The position numbers and the translations under genes were made by a program. The notes under the pieces were generated by a model, which worked only from the letters and a program-made list of their open reading frames with translations, had not been told where the DNA came from and ran no database searches. This document shows, one piece after another, positions 47,139 through 60,154 of a stretch of DNA of 64,000 bases (the first letter of the stretch is position 1; each line of letters opens with the position of its first letter). The DNA comes from Heligmosomoides polygyrus polygyrus (taxonomy: Eukaryota; Nematoda; Chromadorea; Rhabditida; Heligmosomidae): the NCBI GenBank assembly GCA_947396885.1, contig OX377202.1:68234643-68298642 (forward strand), read 5' to 3'.

Positions 47139-47550
47139 AAAAGTCTTCAAACGAAGCCGGTGAGTGAGCTCCAACTCAATCACACCCGCTCAACTCATTC
47201 ACCACACCATGCACTTAACACCTTACTTTCGCCTACATGGCGCAATCCATGACTGAGTTCGAGTGGTGTGGTATCGAGTCCACCGCGAGGGATTTTTGCC
47301 CTGCCGCTTCTCGATCGTGTTTCGCTGATGCCCTGTGCGCATCGAGCGTCCTCTCGGGGCGGGGTGGGGCTCGGGTTCGTGGCCCTTTCCCCATGTGAGC
47401 ACCTCCCAACCCTCTTCCTGGACTCTTCTACCCACCGCCGTCCCTCGCCCGCCACATTCTTCCGGACAAATCCGACCGCTAGCCCCAACAATCAACCCCG
47501 CTCCAGATACGGAGTGGGCCGCCAATCGCTGGCGAGCCCCAACCGCTCGT

Positions 47551-47711
47551 AAACTTACCTGGCTGGGAGGCTCTCGCGATCAAGAAGGCGGGACCTCCAT
47601 GGCGAGGCCTGCGCATTGCACTTTGGCGCAGGCTGACCCGTGTGGCAGCTTCGAATTGAGGTTAGCCAACAGCTAAATTTTTGTGTGGGGGGCTGCGTTC
47701 GCGCGGCCCTG
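47551..47711 (+). ncRNA. U1: U1 snRNA, copy 36
   Basis: No difference from copy 1 noticed. Confidence 0.95.
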
Positions 47712-48123
47712 AAAAGTCTTCAAACGAAGCCGGTGAGTGAGCTCCAACTCAATCACACCCGCTCAACTCATTCACCACACCATGCACTTAACACCTTACT
47801 TTCGCCTACATGGCGCAATCCATGACTGAGTTCGAGTGGTGTGGTATCGAGTCCACCGCGAGGGATTTTTGCCCTGCCGCTTCTCGATCGTGTTTCGCTG
47901 ATGCCCTGTGCGCATCGAGCGTCCTCTCGGGGCGGGGTGGGGCTCGGGTTCGTGGCCCTTTCCCCATGTGAGCACCTCCCAACCCTCTTCCTGGACTCTT
48001 CTACCCACCGCCGTCCCTCGCCCGCCACATTCTTCCGGACAAATCCGACCGCTAGCCCCAACAATCAACCCCGCTCCAGATACGGAGTGGGCCGCCAATC
48101 GCTGGCGAGCCCCAACCGCTCGT

Positions 48124-48284
48124 AAACTTACCTGGCTGGGAGGCTCTCGCGATCAAGAAGGCGGGACCTCCATGGCGAGGCCTGCGCATTGCACTTTGGC
48201 GCAGGCTGACCCGTGTGGCAGCTTCGAATTGAGGTTAGCCAACAGCTAAATTTTTGTGTGGGGGGCTGCGTTCGCGCGGCCCTG
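48124..48284 (+). ncRNA. U1: U1 snRNA, copy 37
   Basis: No difference from copy 1 noticed. Confidence 0.95.
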
Positions 48285-48696
48285 AAAAGTCTTCAAACGA
48301 AGCCGGTGAGTGAGCTCCAACTCAATCACACCCGCTCAACTCATTCACCACACCATGCACTTAACACCTTACTTTCGCCTACATGGCGCAATCCATGACT
48401 GAGTTCGAGTGGTGTGGTATCGAGTCCACCGCGAGGGATTTTTGCCCTGCCGCTTCTCGATCGTGTTTCGCTGATGCCCTGTGCGCATCGAGCGTCCTCT
48501 CGGGGCGGGGTGGGGCTCGGGTTCGTGGCCCTTTCCCCATGTGAGCACCTCCCAACCCTCTTCCTGGACTCTTCTACCCACCGCCGTCCCTCGCCCGCCA
48601 CATTCTTCCGGACAAATCCGACCGCTAGCCCCAACAATCAACCCCGCTCCAGATACGGAGTGGGCCGCCAATCGCTGGCGAGCCCCAACCGCTCGT

Positions 48697-48857
48697 AAAC
48701 TTACCTGGCTGGGAGGCTCTCGCGATCAAGAAGGCGGGACCTCCATGGCGAGGCCTGCGCATTGCACTTTGGCGCAGGCTGACCCGTGTGGCAGCTTCGA
48801 ATTGAGGTTAGCCAACAGCTAAATTTTTGTGTGGGGGGCTGCCTTCGCGCGGCCCTG
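48697..48857 (+). ncRNA. U1: U1 snRNA, copy 38 (stem-IV variant)
   Basis: G147C at 48843, as in copy 29. Confidence 0.94.
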
Positions 48858-49269
48858 AAAAGTCTTCAAACGAAGCCGGTGAGTGAGCTCCAACTCAATC
48901 ACACCCGCTCAACTCATTCACCACACCATGCACTTAACACCTTACTTTCGCCTACATGGCGCAATCCATGACTGAGTTCGAGTGGTGTGGTATCGAGTCC
49001 ACCGCGAGGGATTTTTGCCCTGCCGCTTCTCGATCGTGTTTCGCTGATGCCCTGTGCGCATCGAGCGTCCTCTCGGGGCGGGGTGGGGCTCGGGTTCGTG
49101 GCCCTTTCCCCATGTGAGCACCTCCCAACCCTCTTCCTGGACTCTTCTACCCACCGCCGTCCCTCGCCCGCCACATTCTTCCGGACAAATCCGACCGCTA
49201 GCCCCAACAATCAACCCCGCTCCAGATACGGAGTGGGCCGCCAATCGCTGGCGAGCCCCAACCGCTCGT

Positions 49270-49430
49270 AAACTTACCTGGCTGGGAGGCTCTCGCGATC
49301 AAGAAGGCGGGACCTCCATGGCGAGGCCTGCGCATTGCACTTTGGCGCAGGCTGACCCGTGTGGCAGCTTCGAATTGAGGTTAGCCAACAGCTAAATTTT
49401 TGTGTGGGGGGCTGCGTTCGCGCGGCCCTG
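49270..49430 (+). ncRNA. U1: U1 snRNA, copy 39
   Basis: No difference from copy 1 noticed. Confidence 0.95.
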
Positions 49431-49842
49431 AAAAGTCTTCAAACGAAGCCGGTGAGTGAGCTCCAACTCAATCACACCCGCTCAACTCATTCACCACACC
49501 ATGCACTTAACACCTTACTTTCGCCTACATGGCGCAATCCATGACTGAGTTCGAGTGGTGTGGTATCGAGTCCACCGCGAGGGATTTTTGCCCTGCCGCT
49601 TCTCGATCGTGTTTCGCTGATGCCCTGTGCGCATCGAGCGTCCTCTCGGGGCGGGGTGGGGCTCGGGTTCGTGGCCCTTTCCCCATGTGAGCACCTCCCA
49701 ACCCTCTTCCTGGACTCTTCTACCCACCGCCGTCCCTCGCCCGCCACATTCTTCCGGACAAATCCGACCGCTAGCCCCAACAATCAACCCCGCTCCAGAT
49801 ACGGAGTGGGCCGCCAATCGCTGGCGAGCCCCAACCGCTCGT

Positions 49843-50003
49843 AAACTTACCTGGCTGGGAGGCTCTCGCGATCAAGAAGGCGGGACCTCCATGGCGAGGC
49901 CTGCGCATTGCACTTTGGCGCAGGCTGACCCGTGTGGCAGCTTCGAATTGAGGTTAGCCAACAGCTAAATTTTTGTGTGGGGGGCTGCGTTCGCGCGGCC
50001 CTG
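49843..50003 (+). ncRNA. U1: U1 snRNA, copy 40
   Basis: No difference from copy 1 noticed. Confidence 0.95.
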
Positions 50004-50415
50004 AAAAGTCTTCAAACGAAGCCGGTGAGTGAGCTCCAACTCAATCACACCCGCTCAACTCATTCACCACACCATGCACTTAACACCTTACTTTCGCCTA
50101 CATGGCGCAATCCATGACTGAGTTCGAGTGGTGTGGTATCGAGTCCACCGCGAGGGATTTTTGCCCTGCCGCTTCTCGATCGTGTTTCGCTGATGCCCTG
50201 TGCGCATCGAGCGTCCTCTCGGGGCGGGGTGGGGCTCGGGTTCGTGGCCCTTTCCCCATGTGAGCACCTCCCAACCCTCTTCCTGGACTCTTCTACCCAC
50301 CGCCGTCCCTCGCCCGCCACATTCTTCCGGACAAATCCGACCGCTAGCCCCAACAATCAACCCCGCTCCAGATACGGAGTGGGCCGCCAATCGCTGGCGA
50401 GCCCCAACCGCTCGT

Positions 50416-50576
50416 AAACTTACCTGGCTGGGAGGCTCTCGCGATCAAGAAGGCGGGACCTCCATGGCGAGGCCTGCGCATTGCACTTTGGCGCAGGCTG
50501 ACCCGTGTGGCAGCTTCGAATTGAGGTTAGCCAACAGCTAAATTTTTGTGTGGGGGGCTGCGTTCGCGCGGCCCTG
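50416..50576 (+). ncRNA. U1: U1 snRNA, copy 41
   Basis: No difference from copy 1 noticed. Confidence 0.95.
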
Positions 50577-50988
50577 AAAAGTCTTCAAACGAAGCCGGTG
50601 AGTGAGCTCCAACTCAATCACACCCGCTCAACTCATTCACCACACCATGCACTTAACACCTTACTTTCGCCTACATGGCGCAATCCATGACTGAGTTCGA
50701 GTGGTGTGGTATCGAGTCCACCGCGAGGGATTTTTGCCCTGCCGCTTCTCGATCGTGTTTCGCTGATGCCCTGTGCGCATCGAGCGTCCTCTCGGGGCGG
50801 GGTGGGGCTCGGGTTCGTGGCCCTTTCCCCATGTGAGCACCTCCCAACCCTCTTCCTGGACTCTTCTACCCACCGCCGTCCCTCGCCCGCCACATTCTTC
50901 CGGACAAATCCGACCGCTAGCCCCAACAATCAACCCCGCTCCAGATACGGAGTGGGCCGCCAATCGCTGGCGAGCCCCAACCGCTCGT

Positions 50989-51149
50989 AAACTTACCTGG
51001 CTGGGAGGCTCTCGCGATCAAGAAGGCGGGACCTCCATGGCGAGGCCTGCGCATTGCACTTTGGCGCAGGCTGACCCGTGTGGCAGCTTCGAATTGAGGT
51101 TAGCCAACAGCTAAATTTTTGTGTGGGGGGCTGCGTTCGCGCGGCCCTG
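50989..51149 (+). ncRNA. U1: U1 snRNA, copy 42
   Basis: No difference from copy 1 noticed. The spacer after it has one extra T (run of six at 51304-51309). Confidence 0.95.
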
Positions 51150-51562
51150 AAAAGTCTTCAAACGAAGCCGGTGAGTGAGCTCCAACTCAATCACACCCGC
51201 TCAACTCATTCACCACACCATGCACTTAACACCTTACTTTCGCCTACATGGCGCAATCCATGACTGAGTTCGAGTGGTGTGGTATCGAGTCCACCGCGAG
51301 GGATTTTTTGCCCTGCCGCTTCTCGATCGTGTTTCGCTGATGCCCTGTGCGCATCGAGCGTCCTCTCGGGGCGGGGTGGGGCTCGGGTTCGTGGCCCTTT
51401 CCCCATGTGAGCACCTCCCAACCCTCTTCCTGGACTCTTCTACCCACCGCCGTCCCTCGCCCGCCACATTCTTCCGGACAAATCCGACCGCTAGCCCCAA
51501 CAATCAACCCCGCTCCAGATACGGAGTGGGCCGCCAATCGCTGGCGAGCCCCAACCGCTCGT

Positions 51563-51722
51563 AAACTTACCTGGCTGGGAGGCTCTCGCGATCAAGAAGG
51601 CGGGACCTCCATGGCGAGGCCTGCGCATTGCACTTTGGCGCAGGCTGACCCGTGTGGCAGCTTCGAATTGAGGTTAGCCAACAGCTAAATTTTTGTGTGG
51701 GGGCTGCGTTCGCGCGGCCCTG
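51563..51722 (+). ncRNA. U1: U1 snRNA, copy 43 (one base short)
   Basis: 160 nt: the G run before stem-loop IV has five G instead of six. The stem itself (GGG at 140-142 in the reference) can still form from the remaining G residues. The unit is flanked by the only spacer indels seen in the array. Confidence 0.92.
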
Positions 51723-52132
51723 AAAAGTCTTCAAACGAAGCCGGTGAGTGAGCTCCAACTCAATCACACCCGCTCAACTCATTCACCACACCATGCACTT
51801 AACACCTTACTTTCGCCTACATGGCGCAATCCATGACTGAGTTCGAGTGGTGTGGTATCGAGTCCACCGCGAGGGATTTTTGCCCTGCCGCTTCTCGATC
51901 GTGTTTCTGATGCCCTGTGCGCATCGAGCGTCCTCTCGGGGCGGGGTGGGGCTCGGGTTCGTGGCCCTTTCCCCATGTGAGCACCTCCCAACCCTCTTCC
52001 TGGACTCTTCTACCCACCGCCGTCCCTCGCCCGCCACATTCTTCCGGACAAATCCGACCGCTAGCCCCAACAATCAACCCCGCTCCAGATACGGAGTGGG
52101 CCGCCAATCGCTGGCGAGCCCCAACCGCTCGT

Positions 52133-52293
52133 AAACTTACCTGGCTGGGAGGCTCTCGCGATCAAGAAGGCGGGACCTCCATGGCGAGGCCTGCGCATTG
52201 CACTTTGGCGCAGGCTGACCCGTGTGGCAGCTTCGAATTGAGGTTAGCCAACAGCTAAATTTTTGTGTGGGGGGCTGCGTTCGCGCGGCCCTG
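52133..52293 (+). ncRNA. U1: U1 snRNA, copy 44
   Basis: RNA as copy 1. Its upstream spacer lacks GC near 51907 (GTGTTTCTGATG for GTGTTTCGCTGATG). Confidence 0.95.
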
Positions 52294-52705
52294 AAAAGTC
52301 TTCAAACGAAGCCGGTGAGTGAGCTCCAACTCAATCACACCCGCTCAACTCATTCACCACACCATGCACTTAACACCTTACTTTCGCCTACATGGCGCAA
52401 TCCATGACTGAGTTCGAGTGGTGTGGTATCGAGTCCACCGCGAGGGATTTTTGCCCTGCCGCTTCTCGATCGTGTTTCGCTGATGCCCTGTGCGCATCGA
52501 GCGTCCTCTCGGGGCGGGGTGGGGCTCGGGTTCGTGGCCCTTTCCCCATGTGAGCACCTCCCAACCCTCTTCCTGGACTCTTCTACCCACCGCCGTCCCT
52601 CGCCCGCCACATTCTTCCGGACAAATCCGACCGCTAGCCCCAACAATCAACCCCGCTCCAGATACGGAGTGGGCCGCCAATCGCTGGCGAGCCCCAACCG
52701 CTCGT

Positions 52706-52866
52706 AAACTTACCTGGCTGGGAGGCTCTCGCGATCAAGAAGGCGGGACCTCCATGGCGAGGCCTGCGCATTGCACTTTGGCGCAGGCTGACCCGTGTGG
52801 CAGCTTCGAATTGAGGTTAGCCAACAGCTAAATTTTTGTGTGGGGGGCTGCGTTCGCGCGGCCCTG
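52706..52866 (+). ncRNA. U1: U1 snRNA, copy 45
   Basis: No difference from copy 1 noticed. Confidence 0.95.
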
Positions 52867-53278
52867 AAAAGTCTTCAAACGAAGCCGGTGAGTGAGCTCC
52901 AACTCAATCACACCCGCTCAACTCATTCACCACACCATGCACTTAACACCTTACTTTCGCCTACATGGCGCAATCCATGACTGAGTTCGAGTGGTGTGGT
53001 ATCGAGTCCACCGCGAGGGATTTTTGCCCTGCCGCTTCTCGATCGTGTTTCGCTGATGCCCTGTGCGCATCGAGCGTCCTCTCGGGGCGGGGTGGGGCTC
53101 GGGTTCGTGGCCCTTTCCCCATGTGAGCACCTCCCAACCCTCTTCCTGGACTCTTCTACCCACCGCCGTCCCTCGCCCGCCACATTCTTCCGGACAAATC
53201 CGACCGCTAGCCCCAACAATCAACCCCGCTCCAGATACGGAGTGGGCCGCCAATCGCTGGCGAGCCCCAACCGCTCGT

Positions 53279-53439
53279 AAACTTACCTGGCTGGGAGGCT
53301 CTCGCGATCAAGAAGGCGGGACCTCCATGGCGAGGCCTGCGCATTGCACTTTGGCGCAGGCTGACCCGTGTGGCAGCTTCGAATTGAGGTTAGCCAACAG
53401 CTAAATTTTTGTGTGGGGGGCTGCGTTCGCGCGGCCCTG
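53279..53439 (+). ncRNA. U1: U1 snRNA, copy 46
   Basis: No difference from copy 1 noticed. Confidence 0.95.
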
Positions 53440-53851
53440 AAAAGTCTTCAAACGAAGCCGGTGAGTGAGCTCCAACTCAATCACACCCGCTCAACTCATT
53501 CACCACACCATGCACTTAACACCTTACTTTCGCCTACATGGCGCAATCCATGACTGAGTTCGAGTGGTGTGGTATCGAGTCCACCGCGAGGGATTTTTGC
53601 CCTGCCGCTTCTCGATCGTGTTTCGCTGATGCCCTGTGCGCATCGAGCGTCCTCTCGGGGCGGGGTGGGGCTCGGGTTCGTGGCCCTTTCCCCATGTGAG
53701 CACCTCCCAACCCTCTTCCTGGACTCTTCTACCCACCGCCGTCCCTCGCCCGCCACATTCTTCCGGACAAATCCGACCGCTAGCCCCAACAATCAACCCC
53801 GCTCCAGATACGGAGTGGGCCGCCAATCGCTGGCGAGCCCCAACCGCTCGT

Positions 53852-54012
53852 AAACTTACCTGGCTGGGAGGCTCTCGCGATCAAGAAGGCGGGACCTCCA
53901 TGGCGAGGCCTGCGCATTGCACTTTGGCGCAGGCTGACCCGTGTGGCAGCTTCGAATTGAGGTTAGCCAACAGCTAAATTTTTGTGTGGGGGGCTGCGTT
54001 CGCGCGGCCCTG
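53852..54012 (+). ncRNA. U1: U1 snRNA, copy 47
   Basis: No difference from copy 1 noticed. Confidence 0.95.
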
Positions 54013-54424
54013 AAAAGTCTTCAAACGAAGCCGGTGAGTGAGCTCCAACTCAATCACACCCGCTCAACTCATTCACCACACCATGCACTTAACACCTTAC
54101 TTTCGCCTACATGGCGCAATCCATGACTGAGTTCGAGTGGTGTGGTATCGAGTCCACCGCGAGGGATTTTTGCCCTGCCGCTTCTCGATCGTGTTTCGCT
54201 GATGCCCTGTGCGCATCGAGCGTCCTCTCGGGGCGGGGTGGGGCTCGGGTTCGTGGCCCTTTCCCCATGTGAGCACCTCCCAACCCTCTTCCTGGACTCT
54301 TCTACCCACCGCCGTCCCTCGCCCGCCACATTCTTCCGGACAAATCCGACCGCTAGCCCCAACAATCAACCCCGCTCCAGATACGGAGTGGGCCGCCAAT
54401 CGCTGGCGAGCCCCAACCGCTCGT

Positions 54425-54585
54425 AAACTTACCTGGCTGGGAGGCTCTCGCGATCAAGAAGGCGGGACCTCCATGGCGAGGCCTGCGCATTGCACTTTGG
54501 CGCAGGCTGACCCGTGTGGCAGCTTCGAATTGAGGTTAGCCAACAGCTAAATTTTTGTGTGGGGGGCTGCGTTCGCGCGGCCCTG
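54425..54585 (+). ncRNA. U1: U1 snRNA, copy 48
   Basis: No difference from copy 1 noticed. Confidence 0.95.
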
Positions 54586-54997
54586 AAAAGTCTTCAAACG
54601 AAGCCGGTGAGTGAGCTCCAACTCAATCACACCCGCTCAACTCATTCACCACACCATGCACTTAACACCTTACTTTCGCCTACATGGCGCAATCCATGAC
54701 TGAGTTCGAGTGGTGTGGTATCGAGTCCACCGCGAGGGATTTTTGCCGTGCCGCTTCTCGATCGTGTTTCGCTGATGCCCTGTGCGCATCGAGCGTCCTC
54801 TCGGGGCGGGGTGGGGCTCGGGTTCGTGGCCCTTTCCCCATGTGAGCACCTCCCAACCCTCTTCCTGGACTCTTCTACCCACCGCCGTCCCTCGCCCGCC
54901 ACATTCTTCCGGACAAATCCGACCGCTAGCCCCAACAATCAACCCCGCTCCAGATACGGAGTGGGCCGCCAATCGCTGGCGAGCCCCAACCGCTCGT

Positions 54998-55158
54998 AAA
55001 CTTACCTGGCTGGGAGGCTCTCGCGATCAAGAAGGCGGGACCTCCATGGCGAGGCCTGCGCATTGCACTTTGGCGCAGGCTGACCCGTGTGGCAGCTTCG
55101 AATTGAGGTTAGCCAACAGCTAAATTTTTGTGTGGGGGGCTGCCTTCGCGCGGCCCTG
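54998..55158 (+). ncRNA. U1: U1 snRNA, copy 49 (stem-IV variant)
   Basis: G147C at 55144. Unlike copies 29 and 38, its upstream spacer also carries the G marker (54748). Confidence 0.94.
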
Positions 55159-55570
55159 AAAAGTCTTCAAACGAAGCCGGTGAGTGAGCTCCAACTCAAT
55201 CACACCCGCTCAACTCATTCACCACACCATGCACTTAACACCTTACTTTCGCCTACATGGCGCAATCCATGACTGAGTTCGAGTGGTGTGGTATCGAGTC
55301 CACCGCGAGGGATTTTTGCCCTGCCGCTTCTCGATCGTGTTTCGCTGATGCCCTGTGCGCATCGAGCGTCCTCTCGGGGCGGGGTGGGGCTCGGGTTCGT
55401 GGCCCTTTCCCCATGTGAGCACCTCCCAACCCTCTTCCTGGACTCTTCTACCCACCGCCGTCCCTCGCCCGCCACATTCTTCCGGACAAATCCGACCGCT
55501 AGCCCCAACAATCAACCCCGCTCCAGATACGGAGTGGGCCGCCAATCGCTGGCGAGCCCCAACCGCTCGT

Positions 55571-55731
55571 AAACTTACCTGGCTGGGAGGCTCTCGCGAT
55601 CAAGAAGGCGGGACCTCCATGGCGAGGCCTGCGCATTGCACTTTGGCGCAGGCTGACCCGTGTGGCAGCTTCGAATTGAGGTTAGCCAACAGCTAAATTT
55701 TTGTGTGGGGGGCTGCGTTCGCGCGGCCCTG
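55571..55731 (+). ncRNA. U1: U1 snRNA, copy 50
   Basis: No difference from copy 1 noticed. Confidence 0.95.
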
Positions 55732-56143
55732 AAAAGTCTTCAAACGAAGCCGGTGAGTGAGCTCCAACTCAATCACACCCGCTCAACTCATTCACCACAC
55801 CATGCACTTAACACCTTACTTTCGCCTACATGGCGCAATCCATGACTGAGTTCGAGTGGTGTGGTATCGAGTCCACCGCGAGGGATTTTTGCCCTGCCGC
55901 TTCTCGATCGTGTTTCGCTGATGCCCTGTGCGCATCGAGCGTCCTCTCGGGGCGGGGTGGGGCTCGGGTTCGTGGCCCTTTCCCCATGTGAGCACCTCCC
56001 AACCCTCTTCCTGGACTCTTCTACCCACCGCCGTCCCTCGCCCGCCACATTCTTCCGGACAAATCCGACCGCTAGCCCCAACAATCAACCCCGCTCCAGA
56101 TACGGAGTGGGCCGCCAATCGCTGGCGAGCCCCAACCGCTCGT

Positions 56144-56304
56144 AAACTTACCTGGCTGGGAGGCTCTCGCGATCAAGAAGGCGGGACCTCCATGGCGAGG
56201 CCTGCGCATTGCACTTTGGCGCAGGCTGACCCGTGTGGCAGCTTCGAATTGAGGTTAGCCAACAGCTAAATTTTTGTGTGGGGGGCTGCGTTCGCGCGGC
56301 CCTG
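56144..56304 (+). ncRNA. U1: U1 snRNA, copy 51
   Basis: No difference from copy 1 noticed. Confidence 0.95.
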
Positions 56305-56716
56305 AAAAGTCTTCAAACGAAGCCGGTGAGTGAGCTCCAACTCAATCACACCCGCTCAACTCATTCACCACACCATGCACTTAACACCTTACTTTCGCCT
56401 ACATGGCGCAATCCATGACTGAGTTCGAGTGGTGTGGTATCGAGTCCACCGCGAGGGATTTTTGCCCTGCCGCTTCTCGATCGTGTTTCGCTGATGCCCT
56501 GTGCGCATCGAGCGTCCTCTCGGGGCGGGGTGGGGCTCGGGTTCGTGGCCCTTTCCCCATGTGAGCACCTCCCAACCCTCTTCCTGGACTCTTCTACCCA
56601 CCGCCGTCCCTCGCCCGCCACATTCTTCCGGACAAATCCGACCGCTAGCCCCAACAATCAACCCCGCTCCAGATACGGAGTGGGCCGCCAATCGCTGGCG
56701 AGCCCCAACCGCTCGT

Positions 56717-56877
56717 AAACTTACCTGGCTGGGAGGCTCTCGCGATCAAGAAGGCGGGACCTCCATGGCGAGGCCTGCGCATTGCACTTTGGCGCAGGCT
56801 GACCCGTGTGGCAGCTTCGAATTGAGGTTAGCCAACAGCTAAATTTTTGTGTGGGGGGCTGCGTTCGCGCGGCCCTG
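56717..56877 (+). ncRNA. U1: U1 snRNA, copy 52
   Basis: No difference from copy 1 noticed. Confidence 0.95.
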
Positions 56878-57289
56878 AAAAGTCTTCAAACGAAGCCGGT
56901 GAGTGAGCTCCAACTCAATCACACCCGCTCAACTCATTCACCACACCATGCACTTAACACCTTACTTTCGCCTACATGGCGCAATCCATGACTGAGTTCG
57001 AGTGGTGTGGTATCGAGTCCACCGCGAGGGATTTTTGCCGTGCCGCTTCTCGATCGTGTTTCGCTGATGCCCTGTGCGCATCGAGCGTCCTCTCGGGGCG
57101 GGGTGGGGCTCGGGTTCGTGGCCCTTTCCCCATGTGAGCACCTCCCAACCCTCTTCCTGGACTCTTCTACCCACCGCCGTCCCTCGCCCGCCACATTCTT
57201 CCGGACAAATCCGACCGCTAGCCCCAACAATCAACCCCGCTCCAGATACGGAGTGGGCCGCCAATCGCTGGCGAGCCCCAACCGCTCGT

Positions 57290-57450
57290 AAACTTACCTG
57301 GCTGGGAGGCTCTCGCGATCAAGAAGGCGGGACCTCCATGGCGAGGCCTGCGCATTGCACTTTGGCGCAGGCTGACCCGTGTGGCAGCTTCGAATTGAGG
57401 TTAGCCAACAGCTAAATTTTTGTGTGGGGGGCTGCGTTCGCGCGGCCCTG
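57290..57450 (+). ncRNA. U1: U1 snRNA, copy 53
   Basis: RNA as copy 1. Spacer marker G at 57040. Confidence 0.95.
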
Positions 57451-57862
57451 AAAAGTCTTCAAACGAAGCCGGTGAGTGAGCTCCAACTCAATCACACCCG
57501 CTCAACTCATTCACCACACCATGCACTTAACACCTTACTTTCGCCTACATGGCGCAATCCATGACTGAGTTCGAGTGGTGTGGTATCGAGTCCACCGCGA
57601 GGGATTTTTGCCCTGCCGCTTCTCGATCGTGTTTCGCTGATGCCCTGTGCGCATCGAGCGTCCTCTCGGGGCGGGGTGGGGCTCGGGTTCGTGGCCCTTT
57701 CCCCATGTGAGCACCTCCCAACCCTCTTCCTGGACTCTTCTACCCACCGCCGTCCCTCGCCCGCCACATTCTTCCGGACAAATCCGACCGCTAGCCCCAA
57801 CAATCAACCCCGCTCCAGATACGGAGTGGGCCGCCAATCGCTGGCGAGCCCCAACCGCTCGT

Positions 57863-58023
57863 AAACTTACCTGGCTGGGAGGCTCTCGCGATCAAGAAGG
57901 CGGGACCTCCATGGCGAGGCCTGCGCATTGCACTTTGGCGCAGGCTGACCCGTGTGGCAGCTTCGAATTGAGGTTAGCCAACAGCTAAATTTTTGTGTGG
58001 GGGGCTGCGTTCGCGCGGCCCTG
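57863..58023 (+). ncRNA. U1: U1 snRNA, copy 54
   Basis: No difference from copy 1 noticed. Confidence 0.95.
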
Positions 58024-58435
58024 AAAAGTCTTCAAACGAAGCCGGTGAGTGAGCTCCAACTCAATCACACCCGCTCAACTCATTCACCACACCATGCACT
58101 TAACACCTTACTTTCGCCTACATGGCGCAATCCATGACTGAGTTCGAGTGGTGTGGTATCGAGTCCACCGCGAGGGATTTTTGCCGTGCCGCTTCTCGAT
58201 CGTGTTTCGCTGATGCCCTGTGCGCATCGAGCGTCCTCTCGGGGCGGGGTGGGGCTCGGGTTCGTGGCCCTTTCCCCATGTGAGCACCTCCCAACCCTCT
58301 TCCTGGACTCTTCTACCCACCGCCGTCCCTCGCCCGCCACATTCTTCCGGACAAATCCGACCGCTAGCCCCAACAATCAACCCCGCTCCAGATACGGAGT
58401 GGGCCGCCAATCGCTGGCGAGCCCCAACCGCTCGT

Positions 58436-58596
58436 AAACTTACCTGGCTGGGAGGCTCTCGCGATCAAGAAGGCGGGACCTCCATGGCGAGGCCTGCGCA
58501 TTGCACTTTGGCGCAGGCTGACCCGTGTGGCAGCTTCGAATTGAGGTTAGCCAACAGCTAAATTTTTGTGTGGGGGGCTGCGTTCGCGCGGCCCTG
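58436..58596 (+). ncRNA. U1: U1 snRNA, copy 55
   Basis: RNA as copy 1. Spacer marker G at 58186. Confidence 0.95.
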
Positions 58597-59008
58597 AAAA
58601 GTCTTCAAACGAAGCCGGTGAGTGAGCTCCAACTCAATCACACCCGCTCAACTCATTCACCACACCATGCACTTAACACCTTACTTTCGCCTACATGGCG
58701 CAATCCATGACTGAGTTCGAGTGGTGTGGTATCGAGTCCACCGCGAGGGATTTTTGCCCTGCCGCTTCTCGATCGTGTTTCGCTGATGCCCTGTGCGCAT
58801 CGAGCGTCCTCTCGGGGCGGGGTGGGGCTCGGGTTCGTGGCCCTTTCCCCATGTGAGCACCTCCCAACCCTCTTCCTGGACTCTTCTACCCACCGCCGTC
58901 CCTCGCCCGCCACATTCTTCCGGACAAATCCGACCGCTAGCCCCAACAATCAACCCCGCTCCAGATACGGAGTGGGCCGCCAATCGCTGGCGAGCCCCAA
59001 CCGCTCGT

Positions 59009-59169
59009 AAACTTACCTGGCTGGGAGGCTCTCGCGATCAAGAAGGCGGGACCTCCATGGCGAGGCCTGCGCATTGCACTTTGGCGCAGGCTGACCCGTG
59101 TGGCAGCTTCGAATTGAGGTTAGCCAACAGCTAAATTTTTGTGTGGGGGGCTGCGTTCGCGCGGCCCTG
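59009..59169 (+). ncRNA. U1: U1 snRNA, copy 56
   Basis: No difference from copy 1 noticed. Confidence 0.95.
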
Positions 59170-59581
59170 AAAAGTCTTCAAACGAAGCCGGTGAGTGAGC
59201 TCCAACTCAATCACACCCGCTCAACTCATTCACCACACCATGCACTTAACACCTTACTTTCGCCTACATGGCGCAATCCATGACTGAGTTCGAGTGGTGT
59301 GGTATCGAGTCCACCGCGAGGGATTTTTGCCGTGCCGCTTCTCGATCGTGTTTCGCTGATGCCCTGTGCGCATCGAGCGTCCTCTCGGGGCGGGGTGGGG
59401 CTCGGGTTCGTGGCCCTTTCCCCATGTGAGCACCTCCCAACCCTCTTCCTGGACTCTTCTACCCACCGCCGTCCCTCGCCCGCCACATTCTTCCGGACAA
59501 ATCCGACCGCTAGCCCCAACAATCAACCCCGCTCCAGATACGGAGTGGGCCGCCAATCGCTGGCGAGCCCCAACCGCTCGT

Positions 59582-59742
59582 AAACTTACCTGGCTGGGAG
59601 GCTCTCGCGATCAAGAAGGCGGGACCTCCATGGCGAGGCCTGCGCATTGCACTTTGGCGCAGGCTGACCCGTGTGGCAGCTTCGAATTGAGGTTAGCCAA
59701 CAGCTAAATTTTTGTGTGGGGGGCTGCGTTCGCGCGGCCCTG
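59582..59742 (+). ncRNA. U1: U1 snRNA, copy 57
   Basis: RNA as copy 1. Spacer marker G at 59332. Confidence 0.95.
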
Positions 59743-60154
59743 AAAAGTCTTCAAACGAAGCCGGTGAGTGAGCTCCAACTCAATCACACCCGCTCAACTC
59801 ATTCACCACACCATGCACTTAACACCTTACTTTCGCCTACATGGCGCAATCCATGACTGAGTTCGAGTGGTGTGGTATCGAGTCCACCGCGAGGGATTTT
59901 TGCCGTGCCGCTTCTCGATCGTGTTTCGCTGATGCCCTGTGCGCATCGAGCGTCCTCTCGGGGCGGGGTGGGGCTCGGGTTCGTGGCCCTTTCCCCATGT
60001 GAGCACCTCCCAACCCTCTTCCTGGACTCTTCTACCCACCGCCGTCCCTCGCCCGCCACATTCTTCCGGACAAATCCGACCGCTAGCCCCAACAATCAAC
60101 CCCGCTCCAGATACGGAGTGGGCCGCCAATCGCTGGCGAGCCCCAACCGCTCGT

